The notes under the pieces were generated by a model. That model was not told the origin of the DNA, did not search any database, and saw only the letters and a list, made by a program, of their open reading frames with translations. A stretch of 42,310 nt of DNA from Salinivirgaceae bacterium (lineage in GTDB: Bacteria > Bacteroidota > Bacteroidia > Bacteroidales > SZUA-534). The stretch's first letter is position 1, and every line of letters begins with the position of its first letter. This document shows, piece by piece, positions 14,866 through 23,132 of this stretch. A program made the position numbers and the translations under genes. The DNA lies in the NCBI GenBank assembly GCA_017650325.1, contig JAGCFC010000207.1:1-42310 (forward strand), given 5' to 3'.

Positions 14866-15465
14866 ATGCCAAACAAAAGCAAAACCGCCAAAAAGAGAAG
14901 AGCCGCCGGACTCGATAAGATGCGCAAAGTGATGAGCGAAAAGAGACGCGAGAAGATGCGCGGGGAGATGCGCGAGCAACAAGTGTATTATCAACACATT
15001 CAGGAGAGTTTTGAGGAAGCCGACCAGGAGTTTGAAGAGATGAAAAAGGAAAGCGCACAACGGAGTGCGAAATCCTTTAAGACAACCATTCTTGTGGTTC
15101 TTGCGCTGTGTTTAGCCGAATTTGTATGGTCGCGCGTCGATGCCAGCCGGTATACTGAGGTTGGCGCAACCATAACCGGTTATCGCAACGTACAACGCCA
15201 GCAACCGATATTCGACACCTATACAACGCAGGGCGGTGTGTTCCCGTATTATGAAACCTGGGTTACGGTGGAGTACACTTTCAACGATATCGAATACAAG
15301 GGCAGTGTGAAACTCGACAAGAATGTGCAGAGCCAGCACATTATGGTTTTCTGCAAGAAAAATCACCCGCAGGAGTGCCGGCTCACCAAACTCAAATATC
15401 CGAAACTCGATACAGGTATTATGATCCTTTTCGGCATAGTTCTGGTTATCGGATTATGTGTATAG
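14866..15465 (+). CDS. DUF3592-like membrane protein with basic N-terminus
   Basis: A 199-residue protein. Residues 1-70 are strongly charged and Lys/Arg/Glu/Met-rich, probably helical and cytoplasmic. A transmembrane helix follows at ~75-92. Residues ~95-175 resemble a DUF3592 domain: GATITGYRNV, WVTVEYTFNDIEYKGSVKLD and the closing KKNHPQECRL. A last helix lies at ~182-199. It is the last gene of the plus-strand run and converges on rplS, with a hairpin terminator between them. Function is unknown. Confidence 0.75.
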   Translation: MPNKSKTAKKRRAAGLDKMRKVMSEKRREKMRGEMREQQVYYQHIQESFEEADQEFEEMKKESAQRSAKSFKTTILVVLALCLAEFVWSRVDASRYTEVGATITGYRNVQRQQPIFDTYTTQGGVFPYYETWVTVEYTFNDIEYKGSVKLDKNVQSQHIMVFCKKNHPQECRLTKLKYPKLDTGIMILFGIVLVIGLCV

Positions 15466-15518
15466 TTTGTTCCTGAGAGAAAACTTTTTGCAGCGTGCCG
15501 TGTTGTTATAAAACGGGC

Positions 15519-15560
15519 AAAAAAAAAATCCGGAACTTTTCGGTTCCGGATTCTTTATTT
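15519..15560 (-). terminator. Rho-independent terminator of rplS
   Basis: A perfect 10-bp stem (AATCCGGAAC at 15527-15536 with GTTCCGGATT at 15543-15552) and a 6-base loop. On the minus strand the stem is followed by a run of T (complement of 15519-15526). In the plus direction the stem is followed by CTTTATTTT, so it may also serve the gene ending at 15465. Confidence 0.85.
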
Positions 15561-15572
15561 TGAAGTGGTTGA

Positions 15573-15938
15573 TTAATCCTCTTTTGCAACCACGTTCTTT
15601 TTCTCTTTGATTTTTGCCTTCTTACCGGTCAGGTTGCGGAAGTAGAAGATACGTGCGCGGCGAACCGAACCAACCTTGTTCACCTCAATGCTGTCGATAA
15701 ACGGCGAGTTTACAGGGAAGATACGCTCTACACCAATGTTGCCCGACATTTTACGAACAGTGAATGTGGCAGTTACGCCTTTGCCTCTGCGCTGAATAAC
15801 AACACCACGGAACTGCTGGATACGCTCCTTGTTGCCTTCTTTGATTTTGTAGCTTACGGTGATGGTGTCACCAGCTTTGAATTCAGGGAAGGAAGTTTCT
15901 GCTGCGATTTCCTTCTCCACTAATTTCATTAAATCCAT
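15573..15938 (-). CDS. rplS: 50S ribosomal protein L19
   Basis: 121 residues, close to the usual L19 length. Characteristic motifs are F..GDT..V..K..EG...R.Q.F.GVVI.RRG.G, TFTVRK.S...GVER.FP..SP.I, and RR.R.FY.R...GK.A. L19 sits at the 30S-50S interface of the ribosome. The gene has its own strong terminator downstream. A possible structured leader lies upstream at 15969-16017. It stands alone here, without the rimM-trmD neighbours seen in many other bacteria. Confidence 0.97.
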   Translation of the reverse strand: MDLMKLVEKEIAAETSFPEFKAGDTITVSYKIKEGNKERIQQFRGVVIQRRGKGVTATFTVRKMSGNIGVERIFPVNSPFIDSIEVNKVGSVRRARIFYFRNLTGKKAKIKEKKNVVAKED

Positions 15939-15968
15939 TGTAGTAAATATTTAAATATCAATAATTTG

Positions 15969-16017
15969 TTTACGTAATGTATCAGGCTCCCATGTCGCTG
16001 AAAGAGATTATCGTAAA
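15969..16017 (-). promoter_or_regulatory. Possible structured rplS mRNA leader
   Basis: An outer inverted repeat TTTACG (15969-15974) / CGTAAA (16012-16017) encloses an inner TCAG (15982-15985) / CTGA (15998-16001) stem with a 12-base loop. It lies about 30 bp upstream of the rplS start in a 234-bp gene-free region. L19 leaders are known as autoregulatory RNAs in other bacteria, including Flavobacteria. Whether this belongs to that class is inference from position and pairing only. Confidence 0.35.
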
Positions 16018-16114
16018 TCGGCTGCGAAATTACTTCTTTTTGAATATTATGCAACACTTTAGAAAAGATTATTGCGATGATAGTTTCGGGTAGAGTGGGT
16101 GTGATTTTCGCGCA

Positions 16115-16122
16115 TAAATTTG
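16115..16122 (+). promoter_or_regulatory. Candidate -7 box (TAAATTTG) for the MBL-fold gene
   Basis: TAAATTTG fits the TAnnTTTG consensus 51 bp upstream of the ATG at 16173. No good -33 TTTG is present at ~19 bp, so the match could be chance in AT-rich sequence. Confidence 0.35.
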
Positions 16123-16172
16123 TTCTTGTTTGCAATATTGAAAGTACATTAGCCGCACTATTTCTGACGTAA

Positions 16173-16937
16173 ATGAAAGTAACTTTTTTAGGCACGGGGG
16201 CGTCGCATGGTATTCCGATAGTGGGCTGTAAATGCTCAGTGTGTCAGTCGGTTAACCCGAAGGACAAGCGGCTGCGCAGTTCGGTTTACATCGAAACCGA
16301 AGGCCGGCACATTCTTGTCGACCCGGGACCGGACTTGCGGCAAGCGGCTCTGCGCGAAGGCTTTACGCAGATTGACGCCGTGCTTGTCACCCACGAGCAT
16401 AAAGACCACACCGCCGGTATCGACGACATTCGCACCTTTAACTATATAATGCGCCGCGCCATTCCGTTCTATGCGCAACAGCGTGTCACCGACACTATTC
16501 GCCGCGAGTACGCCTACGCTTTCAAAGAGCCGCATTATCCAGGTGCACCCGAGATGATTCTCAATCCTATCGATAACGAAACGTTTGATGTTCAGGGTGT
16601 TGCGGTTACGCCGGTAACTGTTATGCACGGAACACTGCCAACAACGGGCTTCCGTATCGGAAATTTTGCCTATATTACCGACGCAAAAATCATTCCGGCC
16701 GATCAGATGGTCAAATTGCAAGGTCTTGACACGCTGGTTATCAATGCGCTGCGGATGGAAACGCACCCGGCGCACATGAGTCTGGGCGAGTCGCTGCAAG
16801 TGATTTCAGAACTGAAACCGCGTTGCGCTTACCTGACTCACATAAGTCACAAAATACCTGTGTATGACGAACTTATAAATATGCTTCCGGACAACGTGAA
16901 ACCCGCATACGACGGACTGAAGATAGACATTGATTGA
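16173..16937 (+). CDS. MBL-fold metallohydrolase (PhnP-like)
   Basis: A 254-residue cytosolic protein, usual size for PhnP-type metallo-beta-lactamase-fold phosphodiesterases. It begins MKVTFLGTGASHGIPIVGC with a C.C..C cluster (~19-24). The signature THEHKDH (~71-77) supplies two His, one Asp and a further His for the dinuclear metal site. Further ligands are likely His in VMHG (~151), Asp in YITDAK and His in LTHISH near the end. The substrate is unknown; family members cleave cyclic phosphodiesters or similar bonds. The next gene, an AlaX-like editing protein, starts 43 bp downstream across an ATTGACT-rich spacer. Confidence 0.87.
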   Translation: MKVTFLGTGASHGIPIVGCKCSVCQSVNPKDKRLRSSVYIETEGRHILVDPGPDLRQAALREGFTQIDAVLVTHEHKDHTAGIDDIRTFNYIMRRAIPFYAQQRVTDTIRREYAYAFKEPHYPGAPEMILNPIDNETFDVQGVAVTPVTVMHGTLPTTGFRIGNFAYITDAKIIPADQMVKLQGLDTLVINALRMETHPAHMSLGESLQVISELKPRCAYLTHISHKIPVYDELINMLPDNVKPAYDGLKIDID

Positions 16938-16980
16938 CTGATTAATAGATTAATTGACTAACTGACTGATTGAAAGATAA

Positions 16981-17439
16981 ATGGAAAAACTGAACGAGCA
17001 CAACAAAGCGGAATACCCGCCGATGCACACCGCCGAGCACATTGTAAATCGCACAATGATAAATCTTTTCGGCTGCGGACGTGCAATCGAAGCGCACATC
17101 GAGAGGAAAAAGAGCAAACTTGACTATCGGCTCGACCATTGTCCCGCCGATGATGAGGTACAACGTTTGGAAGAAACTGTGAATGAGGTTATTGGTCGGA
17201 ACCTCGATGTCTGTGTTGAGTTTATCACGCAAGCCGAGGCGCAAAGCCGCTTCGACCTTACACGGCTTCCCGAAAACGCATCGGAAACGGTCCGCGTGGT
17301 GAGGGTAGGCGACTACGACGAGTGCCTTTGCATCGGGCTGCATGTTAGCAACACTTCTGAAATAGGCACATTCCGAATTATCAGCCACGACTGGAACGAT
17401 GAGCAAAAACGGTGGCGGATGCGGTTCAAATTGGAATAG
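16981..17439 (+). CDS. AlaX-like alanyl-tRNA editing domain protein
   Basis: A 152-residue stand-alone protein resembling the second additional domain of ThrRS/AlaRS. It has the zinc motifs HTAEH (H16, H20) and CIGLH (C117, H121), followed by TSEIGTFRI as in the AlaRS editing domain (C..H....T.EIG). Such proteins hydrolyse mischarged Ser- or Gly-tRNA(Ala) in trans. All four presumed zinc ligands are present. It is shorter than most AlaX proteins and lacks the N-terminal beta domain with the GG motif. It follows the MBL-fold gene and may be co-transcribed with it. Confidence 0.72.
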   Translation: MEKLNEHNKAEYPPMHTAEHIVNRTMINLFGCGRAIEAHIERKKSKLDYRLDHCPADDEVQRLEETVNEVIGRNLDVCVEFITQAEAQSRFDLTRLPENASETVRVVRVGDYDECLCIGLHVSNTSEIGTFRIISHDWNDEQKRWRMRFKLE

Positions 17440-17458
17440 CGGAAAACGGATTATTTGC

Positions 17459-17466
17459 TACATTTG
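17459..17466 (+). promoter_or_regulatory. Candidate -7 box (TACATTTG) for the YfhO-like gene
   Basis: TACATTTG matches TAnnTTTG 53 bp upstream of ATG 17519. The gene-free stretch around it supports independent transcription, but no matching -33 element is seen. Confidence 0.4.
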
Positions 17467-17518
17467 CGAGATTTTGATAGACAAATCTAATATTCAAATA
17501 CCAATAGTACAGATAGTT

Positions 17519-19951
17519 ATGGGTAAAATCAACTTCAAAAGCCTGATTCCGTACATTGCGGCAATCGGTATATTCATTGTGTTGGCCACAGCGTACTGCT
17601 GGCCTGCAGTTGAAGGTAAGGTTATGTCGCAGAGCGATATGCTGAGCGGTACATGCAATAACCACGAGATAAGTGAATACGCAAAACAGACTGGCAACAC
17701 ATCGTATTGGACCAATTCTCTGTTTGGCGGAATGCCAACTTACCAAATAAGCAACATAACTCCTTCGATGAAGATAATCAGGGCGCTACGTAAGGCATAC
17801 ACTTTTTTTCTCGGGTCGGTGTGGGCATGGTTTCTGACCTACCTTTTCGGATTTTTTGTTCTATTGCGTGCGTTCGATGTCAATAAATGGTTGTCAATCA
17901 TAGGCTCAATAGCCACAACGCTATCCACCTATTTCTTGATAATTATTGCCGCAGGGCATATCAACAAGGTTTATGCCATTGGCTATATGGCGTCGGTAAT
18001 GGCCGGATTCATCTTCATATTCAAAAAACGATATCTGCTTGGATCTTGCCTGGCAATGGTTTTTACGGCTTTTGGTATGGTATTGCACCCTCAGATGGCT
18101 TATTATTTCATGTTGATGATTGGAATTCTTGGGGTTGCTGAACTTTATATTCACCTGAAGGAAAAACGAATCAAAGACCTTGTTGTTGGTGTGGGCATTT
18201 TTGCAGTATCGGTCGGCATTGGTCTTGGAACATGTTACAGCAATATAAAATCGAACGCCGAATATGTGAAGGAAACCATGCGTGGCGGCCATTCGGAGCT
18301 GAACAGCAGCGAAGGCAAGGCGCAGAAAGGTCTCGATTTCGATTATGCAACAAGCTGGAGCTACGGCATCGGTGAGACTATGACTCTGCTGGTACCGAAT
18401 TTCAACGGCGGTTCATCACACTATGATGTCGGCACGAAATCAAATCTTTACGAAGAAATGGTGAAGCAAGGCGTACATAAAAACAACGCCAAGCAGTTTT
18501 GCCAAAGCCTGCCGATGTACTGGGGCGACCAACCGTTTACCGAAGGCCCCGTTTATGTGGGTGCTATCGTCTGCTTCTTGTTCTTGTTGGGATTGATTAT
18601 AGTCAAGAGTCCATACAAATGGGCGCTGTTGGGTGCCACAGTGTTCTCTATTCTGTTGTCGTGGGGAAGGCATTTTGAAGGGCTGACACGATTGTTCTTC
18701 GATTATTTCCCAATGTACAACAAGTTCCGTGCGGTGTCATCCATTCTTGTCGTGGCCGAGGTGGCAATGCCAGTTCTCGGATTTATGGCTTTGCAGCAGA
18801 TTTTCGATAAACGAATTGACAAACAGGAGCTTAAAAAGGCTTTGTATATCTCTGGCGGCATTACGGGAGGTATTTGCTTGCTGTTGGCAATGTTCGGTGG
18901 CTCAATGTTCAGTTTTACATCGGCTGGCGATGCGCAGGTTTTCCGCCAGTTGCCAGATTGGATTAACAGCTTGATTGTCAGTGAACGTGCATCAATGCTG
19001 ACTTCCGACGCTTTACGCTCGCTGATATTTGTCGCGTTGGCTTTTGCAATATTGTGGCTGTTTGTATCCGACAAACTCAAGACTACGGCTGCACTTGCGG
19101 TTATTGGAGGTCTGGTGCTTATCGACCTTTGGCCGGTTAACAAGCGTTTCTTCAACGACGACAATTTTGTTAACGATAAAGACAAAAAGGCATATTTCGC
19201 CCAAACCGATTATGAGAAGCAAATCCTTCGCGATACCGACCCGGATTTTCGAGTTTTGAACTTGACAACCAATACGTTCAACGATGCCCGTACATCGTAT
19301 TACTTGAAGTCGGTGGGAGGCTATCACGCAGCTAAGTTGCGCCGTTATCAGGATCTGATCGACGAACACATTTCGCGCGGCAATATGACCGTCTTGAACA
19401 TGTTGAACACCAAATACATAATTCAACAAACCGAAGATGGCGCAATGCCGATGCTGAATTCTGAGGCATGGGGCAACTGTTGGTTTGCCGATTCGCTGAT
19501 TGTGGCTCAATCGCCCCGTGAGGAGTGTGATGCGCTGAACAGCATAAAATCGCCATCGACCATAGTCACCGATGCGAAATTTGATAATCTGGTAAGCAAT
19601 TTCAATACCGCCCACGATTCGGCGGCAAGCATCAGCCTGACAAGCTACGCACCTGATGCTTTGGAATATACATCAACTTCAAGCCAGCAAAAGACGGCGG
19701 TCTTCTCCGAGATTTACTATCCGTTTGGCTGGAACGCTTACGTCGATGATCAACCGATCGAGATATTCCGAGCCAACTACGTTTTGCGTGCGCTGAACAT
19801 CCCGGCAGGAACACACAAGATTCGTTTCGAGTTCCGCCCGGACACCATCTATAAAGGCGACAAGATTAGTATGGCGTTTTTGATTCTTATGCTTGTGTTT
19901 GTTGTAGGAAGCATAGGGTGGGGCGTCCGGCAATGTTTAAAGGCTGAATAA
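17519..19951 (+). CDS. YfhO-like multi-pass membrane protein
   Basis: An 810-residue protein. ATG 17519 is chosen over longer in-frame starts because it gives MGKINFKSLIPYIAAIGIF directly before the first helix; the upstream extension overlaps the AlaX-like gene and reads as random sequence. At least ten hydrophobic segments cover residues ~9-590. A soluble region (~590-780) follows, with DFRVLNLTTNTFNDARTSYY and FSEIYYPFGWNAYVDD motifs, then a last helix (~785-805). This arrangement is that of YfhO/GT-C-type membrane proteins common in Bacteroidota. B. subtilis YfhO is linked to lipoteichoic-acid glycosylation; activity here is inferred only from family. It ends at a hairpin shared with the convergent polysaccharide operon. 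Confidence 0.8.
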   Translation: MGKINFKSLIPYIAAIGIFIVLATAYCWPAVEGKVMSQSDMLSGTCNNHEISEYAKQTGNTSYWTNSLFGGMPTYQISNITPSMKIIRALRKAYTFFLGSVWAWFLTYLFGFFVLLRAFDVNKWLSIIGSIATTLSTYFLIIIAAGHINKVYAIGYMASVMAGFIFIFKKRYLLGSCLAMVFTAFGMVLHPQMAYYFMLMIGILGVAELYIHLKEKRIKDLVVGVGIFAVSVGIGLGTCYSNIKSNAEYVKETMRGGHSELNSSEGKAQKGLDFDYATSWSYGIGETMTLLVPNFNGGSSHYDVGTKSNLYEEMVKQGVHKNNAKQFCQSLPMYWGDQPFTEGPVYVGAIVCFLFLLGLIIVKSPYKWALLGATVFSILLSWGRHFEGLTRLFFDYFPMYNKFRAVSSILVVAEVAMPVLGFMALQQIFDKRIDKQELKKALYISGGITGGICLLLAMFGGSMFSFTSAGDAQVFRQLPDWINSLIVSERASMLTSDALRSLIFVALAFAILWLFVSDKLKTTAALAVIGGLVLIDLWPVNKRFFNDDNFVNDKDKKAYFAQTDYEKQILRDTDPDFRVLNLTTNTFNDARTSYYLKSVGGYHAAKLRRYQDLIDEHISRGNMTVLNMLNTKYIIQQTEDGAMPMLNSEAWGNCWFADSLIVAQSPREECDALNSIKSPSTIVTDAKFDNLVSNFNTAHDSAASISLTSYAPDALEYTSTSSQQKTAVFSEIYYPFGWNAYVDDQPIEIFRANYVLRALNIPAGTHKIRFEFRPDTIYKGDKISMAFLILMLVFVVGSIGWGVRQCLKAE

Positions 19952-19952
19952 C

Positions 19953-19985
19953 AAAAAAACACCCGCTTTTGGCGGGTGTTTTACT
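19953..19985. terminator. Bidirectional hairpin terminator
   Basis: A perfect 9-bp stem (AACACCCGC at 19958-19966 with GCGGGTGTT at 19972-19980) and a TTTTG loop. A run of A on the left serves as the T tract for the minus-strand operon. TTACTTTA on the right serves the plus-strand YfhO-like gene. Confidence 0.88.
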
Positions 19986-20008
19986 TTATGCTGGTTGCAA
20001 TCTGTTTG

Positions 20009-21340
20009 TTACGCAAGCTCGTCCAAAATGGCATTCACAATCTTCTGCGACGGCATCACACCATCTTTCGGATAAAGATATTCTTTGTAGAACTCGTCGC
20101 GCTCGGCTTGCATTGTGTCGTTGCCGGCAATCACAACATTCTTAATGTAATCCTCAACATCCGACGGCTGATAAGCGTGGTAGTGCAAATCGAAGCACTT
20201 CTGTCCGAATGAGTTCCAATGGTCAGCCGTGTGCTCGTCTTTAACAATGAACATTGTTGGCTTCTTTGTGTAGAGATATTCGGCCGTGAACGACGCGCAA
20301 TCGTGAATCATGGCGTCGGAAGTTAGGAAAAGGTCGGCATAGTAGCCTTCCTCGAGCTGGCCGTTGGGTAGATCGCGCCAACGCTGATAGTAGGCTTCGG
20401 TCTTGTCTGCACCCCAAATATTTATCAATTTGAATTTCAGCACCGGATGTGGTTTAAAAGCAATCTGTATCTCATCTTTATACTTCTCAGCCAACTCGAA
20501 CATAAAATCGCAATAGGTGAAAAAGTTTGAGAAGTTGAACAGATAATCGACAGTGTGATGCGGTGCCCAGATAATGCGTTTTTTGCGCACAGGCTGTGGC
20601 TTCCACACATCAACAGGTTTATAATCGGGCAGCATGAGTGGCTCCATTCCCAAACTTCCTGACACAACAGTGTTTGTACCACCACAGGTCTGATATTGCC
20701 GCGAGTAGCCGACTTGATATTCTGTCTCAACAAAAAAGCGCCAAAGCAAGTTGTGAAAAGTCAGGTTGTATACTATTCTGAAAATATCAATGCACATCAC
20801 TCCATATGGCGCGTAGCAATTGAGTCGGTCTTTGAATCGGTAGATATGATATTGCGGAAGCGTATCTTTGTATGGTTTCGTATAAAAAATCACGTCAGGA
20901 TTAAGTTCTTTTCTAACATTTAGCCATCTGTTTTTTGCATTGTCGAAGGTCGGGAAATATCGATAACTGGATTTTTTAACAAACTCTTCAGTCTGCTTCA
21001 TCACTTTTTGCATCTCTTTTTTGTCATAGTTCAGATGTACATTGAACGGACATATAACCACCACTGGTTCAAAGCGTTCGTTGTGTTCCAAAAGCCAATA
21101 AAGCCTGTCGTACTTCCAAACAGACGGACTTTGCAGAAAAAAAGCTACAATAATTTTGGACTGTTTTTTCAGTGTTTTAACAAACCGGTTGCGTCTTTGC
21201 TCCGACCATTTAACTGACAGCTTCAGGCAAAACGGAAATGTGGCAATGAAAAAATCGCCAAAAGTGAGTGTTTTGTATAAACTGTCGAAAAATGAGACAG
21301 AAAACAAACCTTTTATTTTACTGATAATTTCGCTTTTCAT
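20009..21340 (-). CDS. CDP-glycerol glycerophosphotransferase-like protein (TagF/TagB family)
   Basis: A 443-residue protein of the family that transfers glycerol- or ribitol-phosphate from the CDP-activated form to a growing glycan or teichoic acid. Visible family features are IIWAPHHT (~256-263), FKPHP (~298-302) with the conserved His, and the C-terminal LTSDAMIHDCASFTAEYLY followed by KKPTMF, which binds the nucleotide part in TagF. The N-terminal ~50 residues include an amphipathic stretch that could mediate membrane association. The start ATG overlaps the stop of the SDR gene (ATGA), indicating translational coupling. It is the last gene of the operon before the terminator at 19953-19985. 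Whether the donor is CDP-glycerol or CDP-ribitol cannot be read from sequence. Confidence 0.85.
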   Translation of the reverse strand: MKSEIISKIKGLFSVSFFDSLYKTLTFGDFFIATFPFCLKLSVKWSEQRRNRFVKTLKKQSKIIVAFFLQSPSVWKYDRLYWLLEHNERFEPVVVICPFNVHLNYDKKEMQKVMKQTEEFVKKSSYRYFPTFDNAKNRWLNVRKELNPDVIFYTKPYKDTLPQYHIYRFKDRLNCYAPYGVMCIDIFRIVYNLTFHNLLWRFFVETEYQVGYSRQYQTCGGTNTVVSGSLGMEPLMLPDYKPVDVWKPQPVRKKRIIWAPHHTVDYLFNFSNFFTYCDFMFELAEKYKDEIQIAFKPHPVLKFKLINIWGADKTEAYYQRWRDLPNGQLEEGYYADLFLTSDAMIHDCASFTAEYLYTKKPTMFIVKDEHTADHWNSFGQKCFDLHYHAYQPSDVEDYIKNVVIAGNDTMQAERDEFYKEYLYPKDGVMPSQKIVNAILDELA

Positions 21341-22359
21341 ATCAACAACCGTCTCTCTTCGATGGTGTTTTGCATTTTTGTCCGCATATCACCAGAGATG
21401 CACCAACCCAAGCTTTCAAGTTTTTGCGTGTTGAACACAGCTTTGGTAATTATTGGAGCATCACTTTTAGATACTTCCGTGTCAATTTTTACCTGCCGCC
21501 CGCATATATTAGCTATCATTTCAGCTAATTCCTTGATTGTTATACAAGAAGAACTGTCCGCCACATTATATGGCTCACCTTTCGAGCCTTTTAACAATAT
21601 GTAAAGCAGAGCTTTGACACAATCAACAACGTAGCACCATGAGCGGAACTGCAATCCTGCACTTTTCAGCACAATATCTTCGTTATTGATAACATTACCA
21701 ATAAATTGTGCATACACACGATTGTCAGATTCCGTGAAATGCGGGCCATAAACATGGCATGGGCGGGCAATAACCACATCGGCATCGTGTTCTTGTGCAT
21801 ATGAAACGCACAATGTCTCGGCAGCCCGTTTCGATGATGGATAGCAGGCTCGCGAAGTAGCACAATTGACATATCCGCTGTCAGTCTCGGTGAATTCTTG
21901 GCCACTGCCTTCGCCATAAATCTCGCCGGTCGACACATAAAGCATTCGTTCCATGTTGTGTGCAATGCCATAATCCATAAGATTGGCAACACCGAAAACA
22001 TTTGATTTTATAACCTCAACAGGTTTACTGCTAAAAAAGTTGGGGCTTGCATTGCTTGCGGCGTGGATTATGTAATGGAAATCGATATTCATACAATCCA
22101 AAGAGTCGGACACATCGTGTTTTAAGAATTTAAACCTCTGGCTGCCAGAATATTTCTCGAAAAGTTTCCAAGCACGGTCAGCGTTACGCCCCATAGCGTA
22201 CACATTGCAACCTACGCTTTCGTTCATCATCAATACATCGACCAGACAAGAGCCTATCAAACCTGTAGCGCCGGTAATCAGAATGTTTTTTCCGATCAGT
22301 TTTTCCCACGGAAGCGGCTCTTTCTGCAATCCTTCCAAATCAGTTTGATATGCGCTCAT
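21337..22359 (-). CDS. NAD-dependent epimerase/dehydratase (extended SDR)
   Basis: A 340-residue cytosolic protein. ATG 22359 overlaps the upstream stop as ATGA and is preferred to an in-frame TTG three codons earlier. The Rossmann motif GATGLIGS (~30-37), HAASNASP, STGEIYG and the catalytic YPSSK (Y-x3-K) identify an active extended SDR of the GalE/UXS/CDP-glucose-dehydratase type. It lies between an IspD-like cytidylyltransferase and a CDP-glycerol transferase-like gene, so it probably makes or modifies the sugar or polyol donor. The specific substrate is unknown. It overlaps the next gene by ATGA as well. Confidence 0.88.
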   Translation of the reverse strand: MSAYQTDLEGLQKEPLPWEKLIGKNILITGATGLIGSCLVDVLMMNESVGCNVYAMGRNADRAWKLFEKYSGSQRFKFLKHDVSDSLDCMNIDFHYIIHAASNASPNFFSSKPVEVIKSNVFGVANLMDYGIAHNMERMLYVSTGEIYGEGSGQEFTETDSGYVNCATSRACYPSSKRAAETLCVSYAQEHDADVVIARPCHVYGPHFTESDNRVYAQFIGNVINNEDIVLKSAGLQFRSWCYVVDCVKALLYILLKGSKGEPYNVADSSSCITIKELAEMIANICGRQVKIDTEVSKSDAPIITKAVFNTQKLESLGWCISGDMRTKMQNTIEERRLLI

Positions 22360-23066
22360 TTTATCCAATTGGAATTTTTGTTGGTCAGCAATGCTTTGAA
22401 TATCTCTATGTCTTCAGGAGTCGTTAGTTTGACGTTTTTCTCCTCACCTGCCGAAAAATAAACCTTCCGTCCCAATTCAACATAGAGTGTGCAGGAAGCA
22501 ATCGAATTGGTAATGCCACGGTTAAGCGCCTCTGTATGAGCGTCGGCCAATTCTCCCAAATAAAAGGCTTGTGGTGTTTGGGTACGCTTAAGCGATGTCC
22601 GTGCTATCTGCTGTTCCGACATTATTCCGTCATCGGTCATAAGCATCGCCTCAGCACACGGAATAACGGTTGTAGCGTTACCGTATTGTTTGCAAACATT
22701 TATACAGTCGGTGATAATCTTTTCCGAAACCATCGGCCTTATTGCATCATGTATAAGCACTATATCGTTGTTATTGTATCGATTGCGCATATCAAACACC
22801 CCGTTACGAATAGATTCTTGACCATTAGCACCTCCTTGTATGATGTTACCCAACTTAGCAATACCGAATTGGCGGCAATAGGCGCGCAAAACTTCGTGCC
22901 AACCATCGATGCACACTATATCTATTGCATCAATTAACGGGTGGCGCTGAAAAGCTTCCAGGGTATATATGATAACAGGTTTGTCGAATACGTTCAAAAA
23001 TTGTTTGGGAATATCTTGCCCCATCCGAGCTCCCGAACCTCCGGCTATTATTAGTGCAATGTTCAT
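22356..23066 (-). CDS. IspD/TarI-like cytidylyltransferase
   Basis: A 236-residue protein of the usual length for the IspD family. Motifs are the nucleotide-binding AGGSGARMGQDIPKQF at the N-terminus, HDAIRP (~105-110), RTQTPQAF and the C-terminal GEEKNVKLTTPEDIEIF. The enzyme joins CTP to a polyol phosphate. IspD uses methylerythritol phosphate, while TarI uses ribitol 5-phosphate. Where IspD has a T-D-D segment this protein has IASC, and its GE..N.KLTTP.D ending resembles TarI. With a LicD gene upstream and a CDP-glycerol-transferase-like gene downstream, a role in making a CDP-polyol is more likely than isoprenoid synthesis. Confidence 0.82.
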   Translation of the reverse strand: MNIALIIAGGSGARMGQDIPKQFLNVFDKPVIIYTLEAFQRHPLIDAIDIVCIDGWHEVLRAYCRQFGIAKLGNIIQGGANGQESIRNGVFDMRNRYNNNDIVLIHDAIRPMVSEKIITDCINVCKQYGNATTVIPCAEAMLMTDDGIMSEQQIARTSLKRTQTPQAFYLGELADAHTEALNRGITNSIASCTLYVELGRKVYFSAGEEKNVKLTTPEDIEIFKALLTNKNSNWIK

Positions 23067-23132
23067 TTTAAGTTTTTTCGAATATAAGGCGAAGGTACAA
23101 AAATGAAAGACATTTACTGCAAGTGAGATATA

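Noticed and set aside
15929..16195. 88-codon minus-strand ORF overlapping the start of the MBL-fold gene and of rplS
   Set aside because: It overlaps both true gene starts, reads as low-quality sequence and lies in the promoter/leader region.
22356..23066. Annotating the cytidylyltransferase as the MEP-pathway enzyme ispD
   Set aside because: Operon context and the C-terminal motifs fit a CDP-polyol role better, so no symbol was assigned.
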